DNA from: Luteipulveratus halotolerans
Lineage (GTDB): Bacteria; Actinomycetota; Actinomycetes; Actinomycetales; Dermatophilaceae
NCBI RefSeq assembly: GCF_001247745.1
Contig: NZ_LAIR01000002.1
Span: 620,001-684,000, forward strand
Length of the DNA stretch: 64,000 nucleotides
Direction: 5' to 3'
Notes under the pieces: model-generated
Databases searched by the model: none
The model's input: only the letters and a program-made list of their open reading frames with translations
What the model was told of the DNA's origin: nothing
Position numbers and translations under genes: made by a program
Shown here: piece by piece, positions 8,850 through 17,229 of the stretch
Numbering within the stretch: position 1 is the first letter of the stretch
Layout of the letters: each line of letters starts with the position of its first letter

Positions 8850-8893
8850 CACCCCGAGCGCTCTTGCCACGTGCAAGAGTGCTCGGGGTGTTT
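8850..8893 (+). terminator. Rho-independent-type terminator after rpsI
   Basis: An 18-bp stem (8850-8867 pairing with 8873-8890, a single G:T wobble) encloses CACGT and is followed by TTT. It lies 36 bp after the S9 stop and ends the L13-S9 transcript before glmM. Confidence 0.85.
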
Positions 8894-8919
8894 CTGCATA
8901 ACGAAGGAGTGTGCTGCCC

Positions 8920-10278
8920 ATGGGGCGGATGTTCGGGACCGACGGCGTACGCGGCGTCGCCAACGTCGATGTGACGGCCGAGCTGGCGGTCGACCTGGCC
9001 GTGGCTGCGGCCCACGTGCTCGCTGAGCAGGGTGCGTTCAGGGGCCATCGGCCCAAGGCGGTCGTCGGACGAGATCCGCGCGCGTCGGGTGAGTTCCTGT
9101 CGGCGGCGACCGTCGCCGGGCTCGCGTCCGCGGGCGTCGACGTGCACGACGCGGGTGTGCTGCCGACGCCGGCGATCGCTCACCTCACCGCGCACACCGG
9201 CGCCGACCTGGGCGTCATGCTGTCGGCGTCGCACAACCCGATGCCCGACAACGGCATCAAGTTCTTCTCCCGGGGCGGGCACAAGCTCCCCGACGCGGTC
9301 GAGGACGCCATCGAGAAGCGCCTGCGCGAGAAGTGGGACCGGCCGACCGGTGACCGCGTCGGCCGCATCCGCACCTACGACCGGGGCGGCCAGGACTACG
9401 TCGAGCACCTGCTGCGAGCGCTGCCGCACCGGCTGGAGGGCCTGCACGTCGTCCTCGACGCGGCCCATGGTGCGGCCAGCGTGGTCGGGCCGCAGGTGTT
9501 CGAGCAGGCCGGTGCCAAGGTCACCGTCATCGGTGCCTCGCCCGACGGCCTCAACATCAACGACGGCTTCGGCTCCACCCATCTCGAGCCGCTGCAGGAG
9601 GCGGTCCAGCAGCACCAGGCCGACCTGGGCGTCGCGTTCGACGGCGATGCCGACCGCTGCCTCGCGGTCGACGCCGCGGGTCAGAAGGTCGACGGCGACC
9701 AGATCATGGCGATCCTGGCGCTCGACCTGAAGGAGCGCGGCGTGCTCGCCCACGACACGCTCGTCGCGACCGTCATGAGCAACCTCGGCATGATGCAGGC
9801 GATGGAGCGCGAGGGCATCACCGTGCAGCAGACCGCGGTCGGCGACCGCTATGTGCTCGAGGGCATGCGCCAGGGCGGGTTCGCGCTCGGCGGTGAGCAG
9901 TCCGGCCACGTGATCCTGCTCGACCACGGCACCACGGGGGACGGCGTCCTCACGGGCCTGGTGCTCGCGGCCCGGGTCGCCTCCAGCGGCAAGCCGCTCG
10001 CCGATCTCGCGGCGGTCATGACCCGACTTCCGCAGATCATGATCAACGTCAAGGACGTCGACAAGCACCGCGTCGACTCGCACGCGGCGGTCCAGGACGC
10101 GGTGCGCGGCGCCGAGTCCGCCCTGGCCGGCATCGGTCGGGTGCTGCTGCGCAAGTCCGGCACCGAGCCCGTCGTGCGCGTGATGGTCGAGGCCGACACG
10201 GCCGACCGCGCCACCCAGGTGGCCGAAGAGCTCGCCGGCGTCGTACGCCGTGAGCTCGCTCTGGGCGACCCCGCCTGA
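8920..10278 (+). CDS. glmM: Phosphoglucosamine mutase
   Basis: A 452-residue enzyme converting glucosamine-6-phosphate to glucosamine-1-phosphate for UDP-GlcNAc and peptidoglycan synthesis. The phosphoserine loop is SASHNP with Ser104, the metal site is DGDADR (about residues 245-250), and the sugar-binding GGEQSGH and C-terminal phosphate-binding RKSGTEPVVRVM are intact. ATG 8920 lies 10 nt after GAAGGAG; GTG 8911 is too close to it and ATG 8929 too far. It follows rplM-rpsI as in many actinobacteria. A strong bidirectional terminator follows. Confidence 0.96.
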   Translation: MGRMFGTDGVRGVANVDVTAELAVDLAVAAAHVLAEQGAFRGHRPKAVVGRDPRASGEFLSAATVAGLASAGVDVHDAGVLPTPAIAHLTAHTGADLGVMLSASHNPMPDNGIKFFSRGGHKLPDAVEDAIEKRLREKWDRPTGDRVGRIRTYDRGGQDYVEHLLRALPHRLEGLHVVLDAAHGAASVVGPQVFEQAGAKVTVIGASPDGLNINDGFGSTHLEPLQEAVQQHQADLGVAFDGDADRCLAVDAAGQKVDGDQIMAILALDLKERGVLAHDTLVATVMSNLGMMQAMEREGITVQQTAVGDRYVLEGMRQGGFALGGEQSGHVILLDHGTTGDGVLTGLVLAARVASSGKPLADLAAVMTRLPQIMINVKDVDKHRVDSHAAVQDAVRGAESALAGIGRVLLRKSGTEPVVRVMVEADTADRATQVAEELAGVVRRELALGDPA

Positions 10279-10283
10279 TCTGC

Positions 10284-10330
10284 CGTACGACGAAGGGCCC
10301 CGGTCTCCCGGGGCCCTTCGTCGTCGTACG
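10284..10330. terminator. Bidirectional terminator between glmM and the FMN reductase gene
   Basis: A long GC-rich hairpin: the arm 10284-10303 pairs with 10308-10330 apart from a 3-nt bulge (10321-10323). It lies between two convergent genes, 6 bp after glmM and 8 bp before the end of the minus-strand gene. Confidence 0.85.
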
Positions 10331-10338
10331 GGAACCGC

Positions 10339-10893
10339 TCAGGCGGCGACGGAGGCCTTGGCCTCGGCGACCAGCGTGGTCAGGGCGTTCGTGACGGCCT
10401 CGACGACCTCCGGCTGCTCCTCCGGGTGGCCGGTGCCGGTCCAGGCGCCGACCTTGAAGGAGCCGGCCGGGGTCTCGTGGGGCTTGCCGCCCGCGATCTT
10501 GGCCGACTTCAGCGAGTCCTCGTGGGCCCAGACGCCGCCGTACGCACCGAGGGTGGCACCGAGCGCGGCGACCGGCTTGCCGGTGAGCGAGCCCTGGCCG
10601 TACGGGCGTGAGGCCCAGTCGATGGCGTTCTTCAGAACAGCCGGCAGGCCGCCGTTGTACTCGGGGGTGACCAGCAGCACCGCGTCGGCGGCCGCGACCT
10701 GCTCGCGCAGGGCCACGGCGGCGGCGGGAACGTCGTCGCCGTCGATGTCCTCGTTGTAGAACGGCACGTCACCGAGGCCGGTGCCGATGCGCACCTCGAC
10801 GCCCTCGGGGGCGATCTTCTGGGCGAGCTCGGCGATCTTGCGGTTGGTGGAGTCGGCGCGCAGGCTGCCGACGAGGGCGAGAACGGTGGTCAT
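10339..10893 (-). CDS. NAD(P)H-dependent FMN reductase
   Basis: A 184-residue flavodoxin-fold reductase. The N-terminal LVGSLRADSTNRKIAE is the FMN phosphate-binding loop, and TPEYNGGLPAVLKNAIDWASRP is the diagnostic NADPH_dep_FMN_red block (residues ~73-95). It reduces FMN or quinones with NAD(P)H. ATG 10893 has GAAAGG upstream. The upstream region carries a near-perfect TetR-type operator, and a TetR gene is divergent at 10992, so expression is probably repressed by that protein until an electrophile or quinone is sensed (inference). Confidence 0.9.
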   Translation of the reverse strand: MTTVLALVGSLRADSTNRKIAELAQKIAPEGVEVRIGTGLGDVPFYNEDIDGDDVPAAAVALREQVAAADAVLLVTPEYNGGLPAVLKNAIDWASRPYGQGSLTGKPVAALGATLGAYGGVWAHEDSLKSAKIAGGKPHETPAGSFKVGAWTGTGHPEEQPEVVEAVTNALTTLVAEAKASVAA

Positions 10894-10935
10894 GAGAGGG
10901 TGCCTTTCGAGGAAGCCGTTCGGGGTACGTCCAGT

Positions 10936-10957
10936 AAAACGGACTGTAGTCCGCTTT
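10936..10957. promoter_or_regulatory. TetR-type operator between FMN reductase and TetR genes
   Basis: AAAACGGACTGTAGTCCGCTTT contains the perfect core CGGACT-GT-AGTCCG with A/T flanks. It matches the general AAACGGACT..AGTCCGTTT type of operator known for TetR proteins next to oxidoreductases. It lies 43 bp upstream of the reductase ATG and 35 bp upstream of the TetR GTG. Confidence 0.75.
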
Positions 10958-10983
10958 GTTCCGTCGGGGTCAAGATCAAGGGG

Positions 10984-10999
10984 TGTGACACGTGTCACA
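10984..10999. promoter_or_regulatory. Perfect 16-bp palindrome overlapping the TetR start codon
   Basis: TGTGACACGTGTCACA reads identically on both strands and includes the proposed GTG start (10992). It could be a second operator that occludes initiation, or a site for another regulator such as a CRP-like protein, since TGTGA..TCACA is the CRP-family half-site pattern. Confidence 0.5.
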
Positions 11000-11600
11000 G
11001 GAGTCTGTGCGCCCGTCGTTGATGGGCCCGCCGCCGAGTGCGAGCGGGCGGCGCGACGCGCAGCGCAACGCCACACGGGTGCTCGACGCCGCGTCGACGA
11101 TCGTCGGTCGTTGCGGGGCGAAGGCGCTCACGATGGACGCGGTCGCCGACCAGGCCGGGGTCGGCAAGGGCACGGTGTTCCGCCGCTTCGGCAACCGCGC
11201 CGGTCTCATGGCGGCCCTGGTCGACCACATCGAGCGCGACCTGCAGGAACGGTTCATGACCGGCCCGCCGCCGCTCGGTCCGGGCGCGCCGCCCCTCGAC
11301 CGCCTGCTCGCGTTCGGGGCCGCACGCCTGGAGATCGTCGCCGCGCAAGGCCCTCTGATGATCGAGATCGGCGACGTCGGTCGCCGGTTCGACGTGCCGG
11401 CCCACACGCTCGCGCTCACCCACGTGCGACTGCTGCTGCGGGCCCTGGAGGTCGACGGCGACGTCGAGCTGCTCGCGAGCGCGCTCATGGCACCGCTCGA
11501 CCCCGCCCTCGTGGCCCTGCAGCGGGAGCGCGGCATGTCGCTCGAGCGGCTCGTGGCCGGCTGGCACGACCTCGTACGCCGCGTCGTCCGGGTGCGCTGA
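10992..11600 (+). CDS. TetR/AcrR family repressor
   Basis: A 202-residue regulator. The HTH is complete at residues ~28-70: ATRVLDAASTIV, then ALTMDAVADQAGVGKGTVFRRFGNRAGLMAAL. The C-terminal ligand domain is typical of TetR_C families acting on oxidoreductase genes. GTG 10992 has AAGGGG 8 nt upstream; the alternative ATG 11022 has no SD. Its stop overlaps the start of the aminotransferase (TGATG), so the two are translationally coupled. The divergent FMN reductase is the likely target through the 10936-10957 operator. Confidence 0.9.
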   Translation: MSQESVRPSLMGPPPSASGRRDAQRNATRVLDAASTIVGRCGAKALTMDAVADQAGVGKGTVFRRFGNRAGLMAALVDHIERDLQERFMTGPPPLGPGAPPLDRLLAFGAARLEIVAAQGPLMIEIGDVGRRFDVPAHTLALTHVRLLLRALEVDGDVELLASALMAPLDPALVALQRERGMSLERLVAGWHDLVRRVVRVR

Positions 11601-12751
11601 TGCGTTCGCCGTCAGCGCGGGGCCAGGTCGAGCCGTTCCACGTCATGGAGGTCCTCAAGGCGGGGGCCGAGCGACAGCGCACCCATGGCGACGTCATCCT
11701 GATGTGCGCCGGTCAGCCGTCGACGCCGGCCCCGCAGGTGGTGCTCGACGCAGCGCGCGAGGCGATGGGGTCGCACACGCTCGGCTACACCGAGACGACC
11801 GGCATCCTGCCGCTGCGTGAGGCCATCGCCGAGTACCACCGGTCGTCGTACGGCATCGACGTGAGCCCTGACCAGGTGTGCGTGACGACCGGTTCGTCGG
11901 GTGGGTTCACCGCGTTGTTCCTTGCGGCGTTCGAGCCTGGAGACGTGGTGGCGATGACGCGACCCGGCTACCCCGCGTACCGAAACACGTTGCAGGCGTT
12001 GGGGATTCGCACCCACGAGCTCGTGTGCGGGGCTGAGACGCGCTATCAGCCGACGGTCGCGATGCTCGAGGCGATGCCCGAGCCGCCCGCCGGTCTGATC
12101 ATCGCCAGCCCGGCCAACCCGACCGGCACGATCATTGACGCCGACGAGCTCGCGGCGCTGGCCCGCTGGTGCGACGAGCACGACTGCCTGCTCATCAGTG
12201 ACGAGATCTACCACGGCGTCTCCTACGGCCGAGAGTGCGCGAGCGCCTGGCAGACCTCGACGTCGAGCGTGGTCGTCGGCTCGGTCAGCAAGTACTTCTC
12301 GATGACGGGCTGGCGACTGGGCTGGATGCTCCTGCCCGAGCAGCTCGCGCGCCCGGTCGAGCTGCTGTCGGGCAACCTGTCGATCTGCCCGCCGGCCGTT
12401 GCGCAGTACGCCGCGCTCGCGGGCTTCACCGACGAGGCGCGCGCCGAGCTCGACGGCCACGTGGGCCGCTACGCCGCCAACCGCGCCCACCTGGTCGAGG
12501 CGCTGCCCCGCATCGGCGTCACGTCGTACGCCCCGCCCGACGGCGCGTTCTACGCATGGTGCGACATCGGGCACCTGACCGACGACTCGACCGCCTGGTG
12601 CCGCGAGGTCCTCGCCGAGACCGGGGTGGCGATCACGCCCGGTGTCGACTTCGACCCCGTCGACGGCAACCGGTTCATGCGGCTGTCCTTCGCCGGGACG
12701 ACCGCCGAGGTCACCGAGGCGATGGAGCGCCTGGTCCGACACGTGGGCTGA
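11600..12751 (+). CDS. Class I/II PLP-dependent aminotransferase
   Basis: A 383-residue fold-type I aminotransferase of the aspartate/aromatic group. The PLP lysine is in SVSKYFSMTGWRLGW (about residue 233), with the SPANPTGTII and DEIY cofactor motifs upstream and the substrate-carboxylate Arg in the C-terminal NRFMRLSFA. The start codon overlaps the TetR stop. The co-occurrence with TetR and FMN reductase may be an operon accident; the amino-acid substrate is not determined by sequence. Confidence 0.9.
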   Translation: MRSPSARGQVEPFHVMEVLKAGAERQRTHGDVILMCAGQPSTPAPQVVLDAAREAMGSHTLGYTETTGILPLREAIAEYHRSSYGIDVSPDQVCVTTGSSGGFTALFLAAFEPGDVVAMTRPGYPAYRNTLQALGIRTHELVCGAETRYQPTVAMLEAMPEPPAGLIIASPANPTGTIIDADELAALARWCDEHDCLLISDEIYHGVSYGRECASAWQTSTSSVVVGSVSKYFSMTGWRLGWMLLPEQLARPVELLSGNLSICPPAVAQYAALAGFTDEARAELDGHVGRYAANRAHLVEALPRIGVTSYAPPDGAFYAWCDIGHLTDDSTAWCREVLAETGVAITPGVDFDPVDGNRFMRLSFAGTTAEVTEAMERLVRHVG

Positions 12752-12820
12752 GGGCATGTTCGTGGTCGGCGCTACGTTGGGACTGTTGTCCCCTCCCGAC
12801 CGACAGATGAGGATCTGAGC

Positions 12821-13246
12821 ATGCCTTTCGAGGAAGTCACCGAGGTCATCTACACCACCGCCGCCACCGCCCAGGGCGGTCGCGAGGGTCAGGTCAAGAG
12901 CGCCGACGGCGTTGTCGACCTGCCGCTCGGCAAGCCGGGCAGCAAGACCAACCCCAAGGCCAACCCCGAGACGCTGTTCGCCGCAGGCTACGCCGCGTGC
13001 TTCTCGGGCGCGCTCAACCTGGTCGCGAGCCAGGAGGGCCTCGACACCAGCGACTCGACGGTCACGGCCGATGTGACGTTCGGCAAGACGCCGTCGGGCG
13101 CCGGCATCGCGGTCGACATCAAGGCCGACATCCCGGGTGTCGACCGGGCCAAGGCCGAAGAGCTCGTCCGCAAGGCCCACGAAGAGGTCTGCCCCTACTC
13201 CAAGGCCACCCGCGGCAACATCCCCGTCACGGTCGGCCTGGTCTGA
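12821..13246 (+). CDS. ohr: Organic hydroperoxide resistance protein (Ohr/OsmC family)
   Basis: A 141-residue thiol peroxidase that reduces organic hydroperoxides. Both catalytic cysteines are present: Cys60 in AAGYAACF and Cys124 in CPYSKATRGN, the latter motif distinguishing Ohr from OsmC. Length is typical. A conventional spacing to an AGGATCTG stretch supports ATG 12821. No OhrR (MarR) gene is adjacent; the next gene, 9 bp downstream, is a MocR regulator. Confidence 0.93.
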   Translation: MPFEEVTEVIYTTAATAQGGREGQVKSADGVVDLPLGKPGSKTNPKANPETLFAAGYAACFSGALNLVASQEGLDTSDSTVTADVTFGKTPSGAGIAVDIKADIPGVDRAKAEELVRKAHEEVCPYSKATRGNIPVTVGLV

Positions 13247-13255
13247 CCGAGCCCC

Positions 13256-14680
13256 GTGGACCTCACGGTCCGGCTCGATCACCCGGGCGGGCGGACGGCC
13301 GCCGTCTACGCAGCGCTCGTCGGCGCCATGACCGACGGGCGGCTGCGCCCGGGTGATCGGCTCCCGCCCACGCGCGACCTGGCCGCGCAGGTCGGCATGT
13401 CACGCACGACGGTGGCGGCGGCGTACGACCGGCTGGCCGCCGAGGGCTACGTCCAGGGCCGCGTCGGATCGGGCACCTTCGTCACCGAGGCGGCCGTGCC
13501 GTCGGTGCGGCGTACGCAGACTGCAGCCGGCGCCCGTCCGCGGCGGGACTGGTCGTTCGAGCCGGTTCCGATCGCAGCCGAGCACAGCCCCGCGATCGAC
13601 CTACGCGTCGGGATGCCTGATGCGTCCCTCTTCCCGTTCGACACGTGGCGACGCCTGCTGACCGCCGAGATGCGCAGCAGCACAGGCGCGTACGGCGACC
13701 CGGCCGGCCACCCGCCGCTGCGCGTGGCCGTCGCCGCGCACCTGGGCCGTTCCCGCTCGCTGGCCGTGAGCGCCGACGAGGTCGTCGTGACCGACGGAGC
13801 CCAGCACGCGCTCGACCTCATCTGCCGGGTGCTGCTCGCACCCGGTGACGTGGCGGCTGTCGAGGACCCGGGCTACCCGATGGCTCGGCGTCTGCTCGCC
13901 GGTCACGGCGTACGAGCCGTGCCGACACCCGTCGACGCCGAGGGGCTCGTCGTCGACCGGCTGCCTGCAGACGCACGGGTCGTGATCGCGACACCGTCCC
14001 ACCAGTACCCCACGGGCGTGCCCATGTCGCTCGCCCGTCGGCGCGCACTGATCACGTGGGCCGAGCGCCACGACGCAGTGATCGTCGAGGACGACTACGA
14101 CAGCGAGTTCCGTTACACGACAAGGCCTTTGGAGCCTCTGCATGCTCTCGACGACACCGGCAGGGTCGTCTACGTCGGCACGTTCTCCACGTCGATGGTG
14201 CCCGCGCTGCGTCTCGGCTACGCCCTCGCGCCGGTCGGGCTGCGCCCCGCCCTCGTCGCGGCTCGCCAGATGAGCGGCTGGCACGGCGCGGTCGCGGTGC
14301 AGGCGGCGCTCGCGAGGTTCATCGACGAGGGGCTGCTCGCGCGGCACGTGCGTCGAGCGGGTGCTGCGTACGCTCGCCGGCACGCCGCCGTCGTCGAGGG
14401 CGTACGGGCCGAGCTCGACCCGTGGTTCGAGCTGGTGCCCTCCTCGGCCGGGCTGCACGTCTGCACGACCCTGCGGGCGGGTGTCCGGCTCGACGTCGAC
14501 GAGCTCGTCCGTATGGCTATGCGTGGGGGCATCGGGCTGGAGTCGCTGCGGCCCGCGTACGCCGGACCCGCACCCCGGGACGGCCTGGTCCTCGGCTACG
14601 GCGCGGTCCGGTCCAGCGCGATCTCGGGCGCGCTCGCGACGGTGAGCGAGCTCGTACGCCGGTCGGTCACCGCGTCGTAG
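13256..14680 (+). CDS. MocR/PdxR-type GntR regulator with substituted PLP lysine
   Basis: A 474-residue fusion of a GntR winged helix (residues 10-80, with LPPTRDLAAQVGMSRTTVAAAYDRLAAEGYVQGRVGSGTFV) and a fold-type I aminotransferase-like domain. In MocR proteins the PLP lysine lies in GTFSK(S/T)..P.LRLGY. Here the segment reads GTFSTSMVPALRLGY, so residue 312 is Thr (codon ACG) rather than Lys. PLP could then not form the usual internal aldimine. The rest of the pocket (DPGYP, PSHQYPTG, EDDYDSEFRY) looks intact. Its 3' end overlaps the convergent permease gene by 85 bp. Confidence 0.92.
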   Translation: MDLTVRLDHPGGRTAAVYAALVGAMTDGRLRPGDRLPPTRDLAAQVGMSRTTVAAAYDRLAAEGYVQGRVGSGTFVTEAAVPSVRRTQTAAGARPRRDWSFEPVPIAAEHSPAIDLRVGMPDASLFPFDTWRRLLTAEMRSSTGAYGDPAGHPPLRVAVAAHLGRSRSLAVSADEVVVTDGAQHALDLICRVLLAPGDVAAVEDPGYPMARRLLAGHGVRAVPTPVDAEGLVVDRLPADARVVIATPSHQYPTGVPMSLARRRALITWAERHDAVIVEDDYDSEFRYTTRPLEPLHALDDTGRVVYVGTFSTSMVPALRLGYALAPVGLRPALVAARQMSGWHGAVAVQAALARFIDEGLLARHVRRAGAAYARRHAAVVEGVRAELDPWFELVPSSAGLHVCTTLRAGVRLDVDELVRMAMRGGIGLESLRPAYAGPAPRDGLVLGYGAVRSSAISGALATVSELVRRSVTAS

Positions 14681-15903
14681 ACCAGTGCGGCCGCTGCGAC
14701 ACCGAGCGCCCACAGCACGTGCCACCCGGTCATCCAGAGCAGGCCGAGCGTGCTGATCAGCGCGATCACCGCTCCGCGGTGGCTCCAGGTGCCGTGCGGC
14801 AGCAGGCGTACGGCAGCAGCCGAGCCGATCACGTAGACCAGCGTGAACGACCCGGTCACGAGCAGCAGCGCCGCCGTGAGGTCGACACCGACCGCGACGG
14901 TGACCGTCGTCGAGATCAGGCACAGGCCGACGAGCGCACCGAGCGATCGCAGCGGCACCTCACCGGCGGAGCTGCCCCGGGTGAGCCACGCGGGCAGTGC
15001 ACCGTCCCTCCCCAGCGCGGCACCCAGCCGTGCGCCCCCGGCGAAGTAGGCGTTCATGACGCCGATGGTGAGCAGCAGGGCGAGCACCGTCGTGGCAATC
15101 CGAGCGGACTCACCGAGACCGGTGGCCAGCAGGTCCGACAGGGGAGCGGTGCTGTTGCCGGCCGCTGGGCCCAGGACGAGCACGCTCGTCGCGGCGACTC
15201 CGACGTAGAGGACCCCCACGACGCTGATCGCGATCGCCGTGGCGCGCGGGATGTCGCGGCGGGGACTGCGGTAGTCGGCCGACAGCGACGAGACCGCTTC
15301 CCACCCCGCGAACGCCCACACCAGGACCGCGGTCGCCGACCCGATCGCGCCCCAGCCGTGCGGGGCGAACGGCGTCAGGTGATCGAGGTCGGCCTGGGGG
15401 AGCGCGACGGCGATCGCGGCCACGAGCAGCACCACCAGGACGGCTGCGAGCACCAGCTGGACCCGGCCGGACACCCGGATCCCGAACGCGTTCGTCGTCC
15501 CCACCAGTACGATCAGGACCAGGATCGTCAGCACCTCCGTACGCCGTCCGCCGCCGAGCAGGTCCGACAGGTACCCTCCCGCGAACGCGGCCGCCGGGGC
15601 AGCGCCCATCGGCACAGCCAGGTAGAAGCACCAGCCGACGACCGCGGCTGCGCGGCGCCCGAAGGCGAGGCGGGCGTACGTCGAGACACCACCGGTGTCG
15701 GGGTATCGCGAGCCGAGCGCGGCGAACGTCGCCGCGAGCGGGATCGACAGCGCTACCAGGGCGATCCACGCGATCAGGGACGCCGGCCCGGCAAGGCCTG
15801 CAGCGACGGCGGGCAGCGAGATGACACCGGTGCCGAGGACGGCTCCGGTGGTGAGGGCGCCGCCTTGCAGGACGGACAGCCCGGACGATGAGGACGCGGT
15901 CAT
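14596..15903 (-). CDS. APC-superfamily amino acid permease
   Basis: A 435-residue membrane transporter with about 12 hydrophobic segments. TM1 holds the unwound-helix motif GAVLGTGVISLPA typical of APC carriers. It probably imports or exchanges an amino acid or amine. The ATG at 15903 was chosen because the conserved TM1 begins soon after; an upstream in-frame extension is rich in Trp/Arg and non-homologous. It is convergent with the MocR gene and overlaps it tail to tail. MocR proteins often regulate neighbouring amine genes, so a functional link is possible but unproven. Confidence 0.88.
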   Translation of the reverse strand: MTASSSSGLSVLQGGALTTGAVLGTGVISLPAVAAGLAGPASLIAWIALVALSIPLAATFAALGSRYPDTGGVSTYARLAFGRRAAAVVGWCFYLAVPMGAAPAAAFAGGYLSDLLGGGRRTEVLTILVLIVLVGTTNAFGIRVSGRVQLVLAAVLVVLLVAAIAVALPQADLDHLTPFAPHGWGAIGSATAVLVWAFAGWEAVSSLSADYRSPRRDIPRATAIAISVVGVLYVGVAATSVLVLGPAAGNSTAPLSDLLATGLGESARIATTVLALLLTIGVMNAYFAGGARLGAALGRDGALPAWLTRGSSAGEVPLRSLGALVGLCLISTTVTVAVGVDLTAALLLVTGSFTLVYVIGSAAAVRLLPHGTWSHRGAVIALISTLGLLWMTGWHVLWALGVAAAALVYDAVTDRRTSSLTVASAPEIALDRTAP

Positions 15904-16075
15904 GATGACGACGCTAGGCGCATTTCGGACCACCCAGAAGAGCCAATTCGACGCCCGTCGACTGGTCCAATCCAGCTGGCCCGCCGGGCTCGACCGCGAC
16001 ACCGATCAGGGCCCCTGACCAGGGCGAGATGTCCGAGAACGTGGTCGCTCCCGGTCGACGGCAGGTGGACGATGA

Positions 16076-16378
16076 GGGGAGGCCGAGCCCACGACGTACG
16101 GGCCGTTCGTCGTCGTCCAGGCGGCCAACGGCGTCTCGCTCGACTACGCCGACGACCACGGCACACCGCACCCGCAGCACTACGCCTTCCTGGTGAGCGA
16201 GGCCGAGTTCGACCAGATCTTCGAACGCATCACCGCGCGCGGCCTGACGTACTGGGCCGACCCGTTTCACCGGCAGGAAGGCGCGATCAACACCCACGAC
16301 GGCGGACGCGGCCTCTACTGGGAGGACCCGGACGGCCACAGCATGGAGATCAACACCGTGCCGTACGGCGGCGGCTGA
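16076..16378 (+). pseudogene. 5'-truncated VOC (glyoxalase-fold) gene remnant
   Basis: The open frame from 16076 encodes a clear VOC-type sequence from GPFVVVQAANGVSLDYAD through HYAFLVSEAEFDQIFERI to GGRGLYWEDPDGHSMEINT, that is strands 2-8 of the fold. The first ~40 residues, including the first metal-ligand strand, are missing: an in-frame TGA lies at 16073-16075, and no ATG or GTG occurs before GTG 16193. Neither other frame upstream restores the family N-terminus. A gene damaged by deletion or frameshift fits best. Its 3' end overlaps the end of the MOSC gene by 29 bp. Confidence 0.65.
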
Positions 16379-17222
16379 CCGTCAGTCGGACGGTCAGCTC
16401 GTCGCCCACGCGGATCGTGCCCTCGCCGTCAGGGACCAGCTTGACCGCGAACCACGTCTTGCCGTCCCAGCGACGGTGGCGAGCGAGGGTGCGGATGGGC
16501 TCCTTGCCGCGGTCGAGCGACGCGGGGTCGATGGTCGTCATGACGCAGCGGTCGATCGGCGCAGGCACCCTGAACGTCACGTCGCCGATGCGCACGCGCC
16601 GCCAGCCATCCTCGGCGAACGGCTCGTCGGCGCCTTCGATGATCACGTTGGCCCGAAAACGCTGTACGGGCAACGGTTCTGGCGCGGGCTCGCCCAGATC
16701 GAGCGCGGTCTCGGCGGTCCAGTCGTTGAGCTGTCGCACCGAGGTCGTCGAGGCGAGTGACAGAGGAGCGCTGTCGGCGAACGCGGTGTGGTCGTCCGGC
16801 TGCGCGTACGCCGGGTTGAGCCCACGCCGGGTCGGGTCGTCGCACCACATCAGCCGTACGTCGTCGCGCCCGATCGCCTCGCGCAGCCACTGGTCGGCGA
16901 TCGCACCGGCGGGCGTGGTGAGCACGTCCTTCTTGTGCAGGACGACCGGAACCGGTTGCGGCTCAAGCGGACTCAGCGCCAGGTCGGCCAGCCGAGGGTG
17001 GCGCAGCCGGAGCGCTCCTGTGACCGACGCGTCGGTGTGGGGAGTGTCGGCGACGACGTCGAACAGCGACGGCTGCTCACGGGCGCTGACGAGCGTGCCG
17101 GTGGAGTCGACGACCATCCACTCGCGGTCGCCACGCAGGCCGGCGCGACCGACGTACGCCTCATCCACCGGCCGGATCGCCGTCGACTTGACAGGGTGGA
17201 TGTTGAGCGCGCTCAGGCGCAT
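16350..17222 (-). CDS. MOSC domain protein
   Basis: A 290-residue protein with the MOSC N-terminal beta-barrel (MRLSALNIHPVKSTAIRPVDEA, residues 1-110) and a MOSC domain carrying the conserved Cys in DRCVMTTIDP (about residue 230). Members handle sulfur or nitrogen oxides bound to molybdenum cofactor, such as mARC-like N-reductases or sulfur carriers. Length and architecture match the two-domain YcbX/mARC-like group without a ferredoxin domain. It lies 7 bp before the carbonic anhydrase gene on the same strand. Confidence 0.88.
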   Translation of the reverse strand: MRLSALNIHPVKSTAIRPVDEAYVGRAGLRGDREWMVVDSTGTLVSAREQPSLFDVVADTPHTDASVTGALRLRHPRLADLALSPLEPQPVPVVLHKKDVLTTPAGAIADQWLREAIGRDDVRLMWCDDPTRRGLNPAYAQPDDHTAFADSAPLSLASTTSVRQLNDWTAETALDLGEPAPEPLPVQRFRANVIIEGADEPFAEDGWRRVRIGDVTFRVPAPIDRCVMTTIDPASLDRGKEPIRTLARHRRWDGKTWFAVKLVPDGEGTIRVGDELTVRLTVSRRRTARC

Positions 17223-17229
17223 TCGCGCC

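Noticed and set aside
8850..8893. Attenuator or riboswitch for glmM (a glmS-ribozyme-like element)
   Set aside because: The structure is a simple long stem followed by TTT directly after rpsI; no ribozyme core is visible, so a terminator is the simpler reading.
14056..15891. 611-codon plus-strand frame running from the MocR gene through the permease gene
   Set aside because: It uses an alternative frame of MocR and the antisense of the permease; low-complexity Arg/Gly/Asp product with no recognisable domain.
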